A stretch of DNA of 64,000 nucleotides from Methylobacterium sp. J-030 (GCF_022829545.1 NZ_JAKSYM010000158.1:1-64000), one strand, 5' to 3'. Positions 17,909 through 27,035 are shown, counted from the stretch's first letter. Notes: generated from the letters alone by a model not told the origin. Program-made: numbers and translations.

Positions 17909-19414
17909 TCAGGCGGCGATCTTGGCCGCCTTGTCGGGCTCGCCCTCCGCGGATGTGCCTGCCACCGGCGTGCGGCTGGCGCGGAACTGATCCAGCAGGC
18001 TGTCCTCGAGGCTGCTCAGCACGGCCTCCGTGGCGGCCTCCGTCGCCGGGTCTGCCGCTGGTGCCTCGGTCCGGTACCAGGCCAGGATCTGCTCGGGCAG
18101 CGCATCCAGGATCGCGCCGACCGGGTTGTTCGGTTCGACCACCACCGTTGCGACCGCGGTGTCGGGGACGACGACCTGTGCGGTCTCGGACGAGACGGCC
18201 GACCGGCGCTGGTCGTCCAGGGCGGCGCGCCACGTCGCATCGAGCGTCTCGGCCTCGCGGCGCGCGGTCTCGCGCGCGACCGCGGCCGCCGCGATGGCGC
18301 GGGCGGCATCCCGGGCCTCATCCCGGGCGGCCTCGGCCTCGTAGCGGTTGAGCAGCACGAGGACCGGCTGCATCTCGGCCCCTGGCAGGCTGGCGCAGGC
18401 CTCGATCGCGCAGGCGATGATCCGCTGCGACAGGCCGGTGCCGCGGACGGGCGTCGCGCGCCGGGCGACGTCCTGCCACGCCCAGAGCGCGGCCTGCAGG
18501 GCCGGCAGCAGCGCGTCGGGGAGACCCGCCCGGTGGTGCAGATCGGCGAAGGCCCGCGGGTCGCGCATCGCCCGGGCGACCCCGGCATGATCCTGGCCGG
18601 ACAGGTCGGCCAGGGCGGCGAGGGCGAAGTCGGTCCGCCCCGACAGCACGGCGCGCAGGATAAGTCCGGCGTTGAGCTGGTGGCTCGTGCGCAGATGCGC
18701 GACCAGCCGGGCGACGCCGGCGGCGCCGGAGCCCTCGCAGACGTCGAGGGCGACGCGCTCGCCGACCTCCCGGCGCAGCCGGTCGCAGCGCTCGCTCCCG
18801 AGCCAGCCCCGGTCGATCACGAAGCCCGAGAGCGCCTGCGCCACCGCGAGTCCGACGGCGTGGCGCACCTCCGGCGGCAGGTCGGCCCGGCCGAGCAGGG
18901 CCTCGCGCAGGTCGGGCTCCGCGCCGCGGCGCTCGATCATGCGCAGCATCCGGCCGGCGGTGATCTTTGCGGTCGGATTGCGGATGAGCGCCACCAGCGT
19001 GTCGAGCTCGCCGATCTCGGCCAGCGCCCCGGAAACCGTGTGGGACAGGTGGTGCCGCGCGGCGATCACGGCGCGCGTCGCCTCGTCGCCGAGGGCGGCG
19101 GCGTCCACGAGGTCGGCATCGGTCAGAACCGGCGAGCGCGCCAGGACCGGACGCGCCACCTCCGGCACGTCACAGGAGAGCGCCACCACCAGCGGTCGCG
19201 GCGTCCGCGCCGAGGCCGCGCAGGTTTCCGCTAGGGCCCGGCGAACGATCGGCGAGGGATCGTCCAGGAGGGTGAGGAGCGCGGTCTTGGCCTCCCAGGC
19301 CTCGTCCGCGGCGAGGTCGCCGTAGAGATAGGCGCGCGCCAGGACAGCTGCGGCCTCGGCGCGCTGGGCCGCGGAGGCGGTCTGCGTCCGGGTCAGGAAC
19401 TCGCGGATGATCAT
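17909..19414 (-). CDS. DUF2336 domain-containing protein
   Basis: This 501-residue protein is built mainly of short helical repeats in the first 330 residues (for example PSPIVRRALAETCA and PTAKITAGRMLRMI), the look of a HEAT-like alphaproteobacterial DUF2336 protein. A long Ala/Arg/Glu-rich helix (about 355-410) and an acidic tail follow. There is no signal peptide or membrane segment. Its ATG overlaps the stop of the lytic transglycosylase gene by four bases (19411-19414), so both are translated together. The biochemical role of DUF2336 is not established; a scaffold or adaptor is an inference from the repeats. Confidence 0.8.
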   Translation of the reverse strand: MIIREFLTRTQTASAAQRAEAAAVLARAYLYGDLAADEAWEAKTALLTLLDDPSPIVRRALAETCAASARTPRPLVVALSCDVPEVARPVLARSPVLTDADLVDAAALGDEATRAVIAARHHLSHTVSGALAEIGELDTLVALIRNPTAKITAGRMLRMIERRGAEPDLREALLGRADLPPEVRHAVGLAVAQALSGFVIDRGWLGSERCDRLRREVGERVALDVCEGSGAAGVARLVAHLRTSHQLNAGLILRAVLSGRTDFALAALADLSGQDHAGVARAMRDPRAFADLHHRAGLPDALLPALQAALWAWQDVARRATPVRGTGLSQRIIACAIEACASLPGAEMQPVLVLLNRYEAEAARDEARDAARAIAAAAVARETARREAETLDATWRAALDDQRRSAVSSETAQVVVPDTAVATVVVEPNNPVGAILDALPEQILAWYRTEAPAADPATEAATEAVLSSLEDSLLDQFRASRTPVAGTSAEGEPDKAAKIAA

Positions 19415-20505
19415 GGACCCCTCCGGGGTGCGAACAGGCTGTTCCCGACGCCGGTCGTGGCGCCCGCCGCGGCGAGCTCGGCCGGGCGCCGCGGCGGCAA
19501 CGGCGGGTTGACGAGCGCGCCGCCGGGCGGCGTCGCCGCGGGGGCAGCGAGCGCGCCGGTCGCGACCGGATCCGGAGCGGATGCGGCCGTGAACGGATCC
19601 GAACCGGTCCGCGGGAAATAGGTCGGTGCGGCGTGCGCGGACGCCTGCGCCTGGCTGCGCGCCTGCAGGTTTCGCGCGGCGGCATCGGTGGCGGTCACGC
19701 GCGGATCCGTCTGGAACAGGCTGCGCAGGTCGCTCGTGCCGCCGAAGGCCGTCGCCGCGCTCGCATAGGCCGAGACCGCCTGCGGCGCCGCCTCGTCCTG
19801 GCGCAGGCCGGTGAGATCGGTGGCGGCGGCGCCCTGGGCGGCCGCCGCGAGGCTGGCGTAGAGTTCGGCCGCGCCCCGCGGGCGGCCGGTGCGGTCGTAG
19901 AACAGGGCGCGGTTGGCGGCGGCGGCTTCCGGCAGATCGAGGGCGGCGGCCCGGGCCGGGAGGGCGCGCGCGGTCGCGATCAGCGCGGCGGCGCCCTTGG
20001 CACCGAGCACGTGCGCCACGTAGAGGTCGCCCGCGGTCGGCTCGCGGCCGAGCGTCCCGGACAGGGCCTCGGCGTTCTGCTGCGTCAGGGCTCCCGCGAG
20101 CGTCGCCGAGACCTTCGGATCCCGCCGTAGATCGAGGATCGCCTGCCGCTGCCCGGCATCCGCCACGACGTAGCTGCCATCCGCTTGCCGTGTGATGGCA
20201 TCGGCTTCGGTCTGGAGCCCGAGGCGGGGGCCGGCGTTCTTCATCACGCCGAGCCAGGTCTGCTCGATGAACTGGAAGAGCCCTGTGGCCGAAGAGGTCC
20301 CGGCTTTGGCGGCGGGATCGAGGGCGGATTCCCGCCGCGCCGTGGCGAGCAGGTAGTCGAACCCGACGCCGCTCGCCATCGCCCCATCGCGGATCGCCTG
20401 GACCACCGGTCCTGAGACGGCTGTCCCCGGCATCGCTCGCGCCGGCGGCGGCGGGCTCTCCGGAGGGCTGGACGGCGTGGTGAACAGGAACATCCGGGCG
20501 CGCAC
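19411..20505 (-). CDS. Lytic transglycosylase domain protein
   Basis: This 364-residue protein has an SLT-type domain at about 30-190. ATARRESALDPAAKAG places the catalytic Glu at residue 59, followed by ATGLFQFIEQTWL, the conserved block of Slt/MltE-like enzymes that cleave peptidoglycan to anhydromuropeptides. The C-terminal 170 residues are Ala/Pro-rich and probably disordered. No classical signal peptide is seen at the N terminus. ATG 20493 is an alternative start. It is coupled to the downstream DUF2336 gene. Local wall opening, for instance for a cell-envelope machine, is inferred. Confidence 0.85.
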   Translation of the reverse strand: MRARMFLFTTPSSPPESPPPPARAMPGTAVSGPVVQAIRDGAMASGVGFDYLLATARRESALDPAAKAGTSSATGLFQFIEQTWLGVMKNAGPRLGLQTEADAITRQADGSYVVADAGQRQAILDLRRDPKVSATLAGALTQQNAEALSGTLGREPTAGDLYVAHVLGAKGAAALIATARALPARAAALDLPEAAAANRALFYDRTGRPRGAAELYASLAAAAQGAAATDLTGLRQDEAAPQAVSAYASAATAFGGTSDLRSLFQTDPRVTATDAAARNLQARSQAQASAHAAPTYFPRTGSDPFTAASAPDPVATGALAAPAATPPGGALVNPPLPPRRPAELAAAGATTGVGNSLFAPRRGP

Positions 20506-20583
20506 GGGGGCTGGAGACCTCCGGAATCTGCGCCCGCTATGGTAAACAAGCCCTCAATCCGTCTTGGAAGACGAAGTCCGGTT

Positions 20584-21213
20584 TCAGGACGTCGAGAACT
20601 CGCCCGCGCCCTTCGGCCTCCGCATCTGGAAGCGGGTGTCCTGCGTGGCGTGGAAGTAATCGAAGTAGCCGCCGCGCATGATCGGGTGCATCGCCCCGGT
20701 ATCGACCATCCCATCCTTCACGTAGGCCGCGTCGACATAGATCGAGACCACTTGCCCGATGACCAGGAAGTTCTTCGCCTCGCCGCCTTCGAGCGGGACC
20801 AGCGGGACGGTCTGAAGCCACCGGCATTCGAGGGCCGCCGGCGAGGCCGCGACCCGTGGCGGGCGGACCTTCTGGGAGGGGGCGGTCGCGAGCTTGGCGA
20901 AGGCGAACTCGCTCTCGCCGCGCGGCAGCGGTGCCGAGGAATCGTTCATCCCGTCGCGCAGATCCCAGGTGGCGAGGCTGCATACGAATTCCCGCCCCTC
21001 CTCCGCGAAGGTCATCGCATCCTTTCGACCCGAAGACGAGAACGCGACCATGTTGTCGGCGACCGCGTTGAAGAACGAGTAGGGCGCGAGATTCAGCTTG
21101 CCGTCGCGGCTCATGGAGCTGATCCAGCCGATCGGCCGGGGTGCGACGATCGCCTTGAGCGGGTTGTGCGGAAGCGCGCGCGCCTCCCGCGGGACGTCGA
21201 GATCGTAATGCAC
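20584..21213 (-). CDS. Flavin reductase family (FMN-binding split barrel) protein
   Basis: This 209-residue protein matches the flavin reductase-like domain family: RPIGWISSMSRDGKLNLAPYSFFNAV (split in the barrel start, about 26-51), then the block VAFSSSGRKDAMTF (about 56-69) and SRxCxx-like strand FVCSLAT. Such proteins bind FMN and reduce it with NAD(P)H, often for a partner monooxygenase. The start is GTG 21213, fixed by GGAGG six bases upstream; the upstream open frame has no similarity. No monooxygenase is adjacent. Confidence 0.85.
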   Translation of the reverse strand: MHYDLDVPREARALPHNPLKAIVAPRPIGWISSMSRDGKLNLAPYSFFNAVADNMVAFSSSGRKDAMTFAEEGREFVCSLATWDLRDGMNDSSAPLPRGESEFAFAKLATAPSQKVRPPRVAASPAALECRWLQTVPLVPLEGGEAKNFLVIGQVVSIYVDAAYVKDGMVDTGAMHPIMRGGYFDYFHATQDTRFQMRRPKGAGEFSTS

Positions 21214-21471
21214 CGAGGACCTCCGAAGCGCCGACGGCAAACGTCCCGGCGGCGACAGCAACTGGTCCTTAACGCACGATCGCGATCGAAAGACGCCTCT
21301 TCGCGACAGATCGCACGACCAATTATTGATCGTGACACGCAGGGCCGTCCTTGCCGGCGCAGCGACGCAGCCCGGTGACGCGCCACGCCGGAAGCTGTCG
21401 CGCTTGCCTCCGTCGCCTCGCTGCGCTCGCATCGTCGCGTGGGTCCGACGGGTCCAGCGCCGAACAAACCC

Positions 21472-22035
21472 TCAAAGGAAGGTGACGATCTCGTCGAGCG
21501 CCGGCCGCGGCCGGTCGGGGGGCACCTCGCGCGCCCGGCCGATATGGACGAAGCCCGCGAGCTTTTCCGACGGTGCCAGCCCCAGCGCGTCCAACACGCG
21601 GCGGTCATAGGCGAACCATTCGGTCAGCCAGGAGGTCGCGAACCCGGCCGCATTGGCGGCGATCACGAGGTTCATGGTGGCGGCGCCAACGGAGAGCACC
21701 TGCTCCCATTCCGGGATCTTCACGTGCGGGCCCGCCCGCGACACCACGGCCACCGCGACGGGGGCGTGCGTCAGCCGCCCGCGCTCCTGTGCGAGGCGCT
21801 CCGCGGAAGCGTCCTGATTGTCGGCCGCGAAGGTCGCCGCGATCGTCTCGCCGACCCGGTCCCGCGCCGCGCCAGCGATCACGATGAAGCGCCAGGGTGC
21901 CAGCTTGCCGTGATCGGGCACACGGGAGGCGGCCGTGAGGATCGTTTCGAGCTGTGCCCGGTCCGGACCGGGTTCGTCCAGCAGCGGCGGCGGCACCGAG
22001 CGGCGGGTCTTCAGGAGATCGAGGGTGGCGGTCAT
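21472..22035 (-). CDS. Nitroreductase family protein
   Basis: This 187-residue protein carries the nitroreductase signatures KTRRSVPPPLLDEP (about 9-22, FMN phosphate contact), ASRVPDHGKLAPWRFIVI (about 35-52) and the late block GAATMNLVIAANAAGFATSWL (about 117-137). Size and sequence fit the short YdjA-like subgroup. These are cytoplasmic FMN enzymes reducing nitro compounds or quinones with NAD(P)H; the natural substrate is unknown. ATG 22035 has GGAG upstream. It is on the same strand as the flavin reductase but 258 bases away. Confidence 0.9.
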   Translation of the reverse strand: MTATLDLLKTRRSVPPPLLDEPGPDRAQLETILTAASRVPDHGKLAPWRFIVIAGAARDRVGETIAATFAADNQDASAERLAQERGRLTHAPVAVAVVSRAGPHVKIPEWEQVLSVGAATMNLVIAANAAGFATSWLTEWFAYDRRVLDALGLAPSEKLAGFVHIGRAREVPPDRPRPALDEIVTFL

Positions 22036-22260
22036 GCGCTCCGTCCCGGGTTCGCGATGCGGACGGGATGTGGCATGCGCCGGCCGCCCGGGGAAGTGCG
22101 GCCTTGCCGTCGCCATGGTCCGGTTGCAGACGGCATACGACAGGGACGGGGTCTCTGCTGAACGCGGCGCGGGTCCGCGAAGTGTGCCCGCCCGTCACCG
22201 ACGTGGATCGTGCCGGACGCCGAGGCGGCGAAGAGGCCGGCAGAGGAAGAGGTCCGATCG

Positions 22261-23181
22261 ATGCGCACGAGGCTGGCCGCGACGGCGTTGGCGATTCTCG
22301 TCACGGGAATCGCGCTCGTGCCCGCCCGCGCCCAGGATCCCATCCAGAATCGTCTCGGCGGCCCCCTGCCCTCGCCGTCGATCACGACGCCGGATCTGCC
22401 GCCCGCCCTCCCATCCGCGGAGCCGGAGGCGCCGCTGTCGCTGTCGGCGCTGCTGTCCGGGCCGGGCACCCCGCTGCGGCAGGGCCTCGCATGGCGGATC
22501 TACGACGAGGCCGGAGATGGCGTCCGGCCCTCGATCGTCGCGCGATCGTCGGAGGCCGAGCCACGTTTCGTCCTGGCGCCCGGTACCTACACGGCGACCG
22601 TGACCTACGGTTTCGCCACCGCGTCGAAGCGGATCGTCATGGCGGGCCAGCCGGTCACTGAAACGCTGCGCGTGGCGGCCGGCGCCCTGAAGCTCTCCGG
22701 TGCGGTGGGCGATCAGAAGATTCCACCGGCCGAAGTGTCGTTCTCGGTCTTCGTGCCGGTCGGGACCAATTCCGAGGGCCGGCTCGTCCGCTCCGGCATC
22801 AAGACCGGCGAGCTGCTGCGGCTGCCGGAGGGCACCTATCACGTGGTGTCGATCTACGGCGAATCCAACGCGATCCAGCGGGCCGACCTCCGGGTCGAGA
22901 ACGGCAAGGTGACGGAGGCGACCCTCAACCACCGCGCCGCGACCGTGACCCTGAAGCTGGTCTCCGCACCGGGGGCGGAGGCCTTCGCCGGCACTGCCTT
23001 CTCGGTACTGACGCCCGGCGGCGACACGATCCGCGAGGCGATCGGCGCCTTCCCGCAGGTGACGCTCGCGGAGGGCGACTACGTCCTGATCGCCCGCCAT
23101 GACGGGCAGGTCTACACCCGCGAATTCAAGGTCGAGAGCGGGCTCGACCGGGATATCGAGGTGGTGGCCAAATCGGGCTGA
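22261..23181 (+). CDS. Secreted protein with repeated beta modules
   Basis: This 306-residue protein starts with a good Sec signal peptide ending ARA before QDPIQ (about residue 24). A Pro/Ser-rich linker (about 28-65) leads into three or more beta-sandwich-like modules with recurring patterns such as PGTYTATVTYG, PEGTYHVVSIYG and EGDYVLIARHDG, a carboxypeptidase-regulatory-like or Ig-like look. It should act in the periplasm or outside. AGAGG lies about 9 bases before ATG 22261. No catalytic motif is seen; a binding or structural role is inferred. Confidence 0.8.
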   Translation: MRTRLAATALAILVTGIALVPARAQDPIQNRLGGPLPSPSITTPDLPPALPSAEPEAPLSLSALLSGPGTPLRQGLAWRIYDEAGDGVRPSIVARSSEAEPRFVLAPGTYTATVTYGFATASKRIVMAGQPVTETLRVAAGALKLSGAVGDQKIPPAEVSFSVFVPVGTNSEGRLVRSGIKTGELLRLPEGTYHVVSIYGESNAIQRADLRVENGKVTEATLNHRAATVTLKLVSAPGAEAFAGTAFSVLTPGGDTIREAIGAFPQVTLAEGDYVLIARHDGQVYTREFKVESGLDRDIEVVAKSG

Positions 23182-23194
23182 GGCGCGGGCCGCA

Positions 23195-24088
23195 TCAGGC
23201 GAACCACCGTGCCAGCGCGACGCAGACGGCGACCGCGGCAGCCGCGACGATCATTGCCGGCTCGATCCGCTCGCCGAGCACGAGGGCGGCGACGCCGAAC
23301 CCGAGGAACGGTTGCAGCAGTTGGAGCTGCCCGATCGCGGCGATCCCGCCCCGGGCGAGCGCCCGATACCAGAACACGAACCCGATCAGCATGCTGAACG
23401 TCGCGACGTAGGCTAGGCCTGCCCAGGCCGGCAGTGGAATCGCAGCGGGTTCGGCTGGGCTCAGGATCAGCGCCAGCGGCAGACTGACCGGCAGCGACAG
23501 CACCGTAGCCCAGGCGATCACCTGCCAGCCGCCAAGCCGCCGCGCCAGGACGCCGCCCTCCGCGTAGCCGAGGCCGCAGATCAGGACCGCGGCGAACATC
23601 AGGGCGTCCCCGGGCCCGGGTGCACTCGACAGTCCGCGCGCGGCGAAGCCCACCGTGATGAGCGCGCCGCAGATCGACAGCAGCCAGAACGTGCGGGACG
23701 GCCGTTCGCCGGATCGCAGCGCCCCGAACAGCGCGGTCGCGAGCGGGAGCAGACCGACAAAGATGGTGCCGTGCGCCGCGCTCACCGTCCTCAGGGCCAA
23801 GGCCGTCAGCAGGGGGAAACCCAGCACTACGCCGGCCGCCACGATGACGAGCGCCGGGATATCCCGCCCGCGCGGCCGTCGCTCCCGGAAGGCCGCGAGG
23901 GTCGCCGCGGCCGCGATCCCGGCGAGGGCTGCCCGCGCGGCGCTGAGGAACGGCGCATCCATGCCGGTCAGCGCGAGGCGCGTGGCCACCAGCGACGCGC
24001 TGAAGATCGAGACGCCGATGAGCCCGTCGATCCAAGCGCCGGCGCTGCCGTGGCGCGCCGATGTCATCCAAACCGGCTGTCCCACCAA
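23195..24088 (-). CDS. EamA/DMT-family transporter
   Basis: This 297-residue protein contains ten hydrophobic segments in two similar halves, the layout of two EamA domains of the drug/metabolite exporter superfamily. Halves begin near residue 20 and 155; LVLGERIEPAMIVAAAAV near the end matches the second EamA signature. Located in the inner membrane, it probably exports a small metabolite or amino acid, but the substrate cannot be read from sequence. The start at 24088 or the ATG seven codons later both fit. It converges on the secreted-protein gene with a 13-base gap. Confidence 0.9.
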   Translation of the reverse strand: MVGQPVWMTSARHGSAGAWIDGLIGVSIFSASLVATRLALTGMDAPFLSAARAALAGIAAAATLAAFRERRPRGRDIPALVIVAAGVVLGFPLLTALALRTVSAAHGTIFVGLLPLATALFGALRSGERPSRTFWLLSICGALITVGFAARGLSSAPGPGDALMFAAVLICGLGYAEGGVLARRLGGWQVIAWATVLSLPVSLPLALILSPAEPAAIPLPAWAGLAYVATFSMLIGFVFWYRALARGGIAAIGQLQLLQPFLGFGVAALVLGERIEPAMIVAAAAVAVCVALARWFA

Positions 24089-24329
24089 ACGACCCTCCCG
24101 TGCGTGCCACCGCCGTGGGTGACATCACCGAAGAGCAGCTGCCAGGGACGATGCCATGTCGGGCGGCCGATCTGTCCTGCCGTGCGGGCAGTACGATCCG
24201 GGTCGATCCGTGCCCCCGGCAATCGCCCGCTGTTCCATGTTCCGGAGATTAACATTTCCGTGCGGTTGCGGAACGAGTCGGAGACTCAGCGGATTTCCAG
24301 CCGCCTATTTCGGGCTTCTGGAGACACAT

Positions 24330-24728
24330 ATGCGCCGCCTCGTCCTCGCTACCCTCGCCGTCGCAGCCCTGGCCGGACCGGCCCTCGCCGCCAATGAAGC
24401 GCCCGCGACCACCGCTCCGAAGTTCGAATCAGTCCCGCAGGACGCCGTGCTGAGCTACAACCTGATCGGGCTCAACGTCACCGACGCGCAGAACAACACC
24501 GTCGGCGAGATCAAGGACCTCGTGATCGATCACGACAAGCTCACGGGCTACATCGTCTCGGTCGGCGGCTTCCTGGGCATGGGCGAGCACTACGTGGCGG
24601 TCACGCCGTCTTCCATCGCCCTCGGCTACGACGCCAACGCTAAGAAGTGGAAGGCGATCATCGGCGCGAGCAAGGATCAGCTGAAGTCAGCGCCCGAATT
24701 CAAGTACGACGGCAAGTTCAAGCGGTAA
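24330..24728 (+). CDS. Secreted PRC-barrel domain protein
   Basis: This protein of 132 residues starts with a signal peptide ending ALA before ANEAP (about residue 20). A PRC-barrel follows (about 42-110): SYNLIGLNVTDAQNNTVGEI and VIDHDKLTGYIVSVGGFLGMGE are the usual pattern of these small beta barrels. Exported PRC-barrel proteins are common in Methylobacterium and relatives, often stress-related, but their ligand is unknown. ATG 24330 follows TTCTGGAGA. A GGAAC box upstream lacks a matching -10, so I do not call an EcfG promoter here. Confidence 0.88.
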   Translation: MRRLVLATLAVAALAGPALAANEAPATTAPKFESVPQDAVLSYNLIGLNVTDAQNNTVGEIKDLVIDHDKLTGYIVSVGGFLGMGEHYVAVTPSSIALGYDANAKKWKAIIGASKDQLKSAPEFKYDGKFKR

Positions 24729-24741
24729 GCATCTGGAATTC

Positions 24742-24768
24742 GTCCCCGGCCGCGTGACGGGCGGGGAC
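24742..24768 (+). terminator. Possible hairpin after PRC-barrel gene
   Basis: GTCCCCG (24742-24748) pairs with CGGGGAC (24762-24768), 13 bases after the stop codon. No T-run follows, so an intrinsic terminator is uncertain. Confidence 0.35.
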
Positions 24769-24822
24769 GGTCCGGCACCGTTCAGACGGCACGGCTGCGA
24801 CGCACCTCGGCTGGACCGCGCG

Positions 24823-25065
24823 TCAGACGGGACCGTCGAAGGCCTCGTGCGCCATCCGGGCGACGACGGCCTCACGCCGGGCCTGACGCAGGATGATACG
24901 CGCCGCAGCCCGCGCGTTCGCTGCGCGAAGCGGAGCCTGCGGTCCGCCTTCGCGCAGGGCGCGCCACGCCAGCGCACGAAACCATTTCGCGTTGGCGAGC
25001 GCCGCCGCCCGGCGGCTGATCGGACCGCCGACATCGAGCGGCTTTTCCAGAGTAACGGACGCCAT
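24823..25065 (-). CDS. Small basic hypothetical protein, 80 residues
   Basis: The ATG at 25065 (AGGA about nine bases upstream) opens an 80-residue protein with blocks PLDVGGPISRRAAALANAKWF and long Ala/Arg-rich helices to the end. It has no signal peptide or membrane span. The frame continues upstream to 25314 but loses protein-like composition there, which is why the later start is chosen. A basic helical protein might bind nucleic acid, but no family is recognised. It converges with the PRC-barrel gene. Confidence 0.5.
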   Translation of the reverse strand: MASVTLEKPLDVGGPISRRAAALANAKWFRALAWRALREGGPQAPLRAANARAAARIILRQARREAVVARMAHEAFDGPV

Positions 25066-25842
25066 TGGCTCAATCCTGGACTGCGACCCGCCGCTTGTCC
25101 GCCTGTGAGACAAGAGATGGATACCTATCGCCACTTGGGCAATAGTGATGCCGCTCCTAACTGTCAGATAGATCGCGATGATTCGGCATCCTCCGAATGC
25201 GGTAGGCCGATTCTGCCGGCGTGCGGCGTGCCGGCCGGATCGATGGGCGGGAACGTGCTTGAGCGGCAGCGACGTCCCGCCGCGAAACCTGCTGTCCGGA
25301 CGGCCGCTCGGCATCTGACAAGCGATGTTGCGTTCCGGCGATCTGCGATGCCCCTACCTTCGCCACTACCGCGCAAGCGGGCCAACTCGACACCTGCCAT
25401 GGCCGATCGCCTTGCACACGGTACACGGCAGCGACCTGTGGTTAGCGTCATCGGGCGATCCCACCCGCCAGCTCATCCTGAAATGCCCGCCTCAGCGGGC
25501 CTCGAAGGAGAGCTGCAGGGATAGCGCGGCTGGCCGGAGGTCTCCTCTGAGGCCGAGGCTTCGCTCCAGCGCCTCAGGTTGAAGGGATTGGCTGGGCGGG
25601 CCGACTTGTGGTTTCGCAGTCTCGCGTGGCGTACCGTGGGCAGGCCACCGCATCATTCGCTTTGGCCCTTGGTGTACCACAGGTTTTCGTTGCCAAACCG
25701 GTGGCCGCTTTTGCGGACTCGCTCAGGAGCGCTCCACCCGGGTCGTCCCAGGCGGGGCGAGGATCAACTCCCGTTGCGCGACTGTGGCGGGTGGTGCGGA
25801 ACGAGAGCGGCGGATCCCTGAATCGACCGCTCGATCGGACGC
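25066..25842. other. Gene-poor stretch
   Basis: No convincing gene is seen in 777 bases; the base composition is less skewed than in the coding regions. It contains the short dispersed repeat copy at 25671-25712. Confidence 0.45.
25671..25712 (+). repeat. Short dispersed repeat, copy 2
   Basis: Matches 2821-2862 in about 33 of the first 40 bases, with an identical ten-base core AGGTTTTCGT. Confidence 0.5.
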
Positions 25843-26004
25843 CTAATCGACCGTCCGGCTCGGTTCGCAAGGCGCGTCGTCATTCGGGTCGATGATCATC
25901 GGGGCGGCGGCTCCGAAACCGAGGGCTGCCTCCCCGATCAGGTCGTCGAGCGCGTCGACGAACTTGAAAGCGTGATCGAAGACCCGGTGCAGCGTTCCGT
26001 TCAT
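25843..26004 (-). CDS. Very short acidic protein, 53 residues
   Basis: The frame begins MNGTLHRVFDHAFKF, continues VDALDDLIGEAALGFG and ends SRTVD before TAG. It is acidic with an amphipathic helical pattern, and third codon positions are strongly G/C. GGGGAGGG lies about nine bases before ATG 26004, one of the better ribosome sites in this part. It lies 84 bases downstream of another short gene on the same strand, so they may share a transcript. No family is recognised. Confidence 0.5.
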   Translation of the reverse strand: MNGTLHRVFDHAFKFVDALDDLIGEAALGFGAAAPMIIDPNDDAPCEPSRTVD

Positions 26005-26088
26005 CGGCGATTCCCTCCCCGTCCGAGCGCGCCGCCGTGGACCGGTGGCGCCTCAGATTTCGCGTGTCCTGCGGCGCGCCCGGCGCGA

Positions 26089-26205
26089 TCAGAGGAAATG
26101 CAGCGGCAGGGCACGGTCGAGCATCTCGGCGTAGGTGCCGGCCAGAACGGCGACGGTCACGGCGGCGGCTGCGGCTGCGACGGTGAGGCGGGTGGTGCGG
26201 GTCAT
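26089..26205 (-). CDS. Very short membrane peptide, 38 residues
   Basis: After MTRTTRL comes an uninterrupted Ala/Val/Leu segment (about residues 8-23), then GTYAEMLDRALPLHFL and TGA. This is a typical single-span small membrane protein, or possibly an uncleaved signal-like peptide. GGAG sits seven bases before ATG 26205. The short gene at 25843-26004 follows on the same strand. No family is recognised; a role cannot be given. Confidence 0.5.
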   Translation of the reverse strand: MTRTTRLTVAAAAAAVTVAVLAGTYAEMLDRALPLHFL

Positions 26206-26336
26206 CGTCTGTCTCCATCGGGTCCGCGGTAATGTTCGCGGCGTGACACCGATGTAAGCTCAAGCTTTCCCGGTCGACGTGCTACAGCACACGATCGCTG
26301 GACGACGATCCTGCCATCAGGCCGAGGCCACCGGTC
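26206..26336. other. Intergenic stretch
   Basis: It holds the presumed promoter of the two short genes. No motif is recognised. Confidence 0.35.
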
Positions 26337-26730
26337 TCAGCAAGCGCTGCAGATCGGCTTGGCCGTGGGCTGCCCCTCATGTTCCAGGCGATCCATCGTG
26401 GCGTCTCGCCCTTGGGCGGGTGATGCATCGTCCCGAGGGTCTCCGGTGCCGGAGGACGGCGTCCTGGCCATGCCGGTCGGGGCGGTGCGATCGCCGCGGC
26501 CCCCATTCCGGGAGTTGACGAAGGCCAGTCGATCGATCGGCTCCGCGCGAAACGGAGCCCAGGTGCTCCGTTCGCGGGCTGAGGCTTCGAGCTGTGCCTC
26601 GGGATCGACGCCGCCAGCGGCTCCGAGGCCGGGCTTCAGGAGACGGCCCGGCTCGAGATTGGGCGGTAGAGCGCCGTCCGAGACCGCGACAGGCGCAGCA
26701 GAGGAGGATGGCGATCCGACGCGCGACGAT
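26337..26730 (-). pseudogene. Possible relic of a secreted protein gene
   Basis: Around 26730 the minus strand has a good ribosome site (TTGAGGAG), then ATC where a start would be expected, followed by codons for a basic and hydrophobic signal-like segment (VARRIAILLCCA). The continuation SDGALPPNLEPGRLLKPGL and onward to PKICSAC-like end PICSAC lies in another frame, which stays open to the TGA at 26337. A lost start plus a one-base shift would explain this. Alternatively the second frame is a complete gene of 156 codons from ATG 26807. No family is recognised. Confidence 0.3.
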
Positions 26731-26893
26731 GGCGGGCTCCTCAACGTTCGGGGTCTCGCCTCGCCCGTAGGCCGAGGCAGCGAAACTCCAAGCCGCAGCG
26801 CATGCACGCGGCCTCAACGTTGAGCACGTCCTAACCCGAGATCCAGCTGTTATCCCGCCGGGTCTACGATATCGCTTCGTAAGTCTGAGAGGA
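26731..26893. other. Intergenic stretch before tRNA-Lys
   Basis: Nothing recognisable on either strand. Confidence 0.35.
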
Positions 26894-26969
<76 letters not shown>

Positions 26970-27035
26970 GATCGCATCTGCGATCGCCCGGCGGCCACCA
27001 AGTCCGCTGGGGTGGCGGGCTGATACCAACGTGGC

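Noticed and set aside
24274..24329. GGAAC box before the PRC-barrel gene as an EcfG promoter
   Set aside because: The expected (C)GTT is missing at 16-17 bases; only GATT is found.
26337..26823. Plus-strand frame at 26359-26823 as a gene
   Set aside because: No ribosome site, and its composition is worse than the minus-strand frame.
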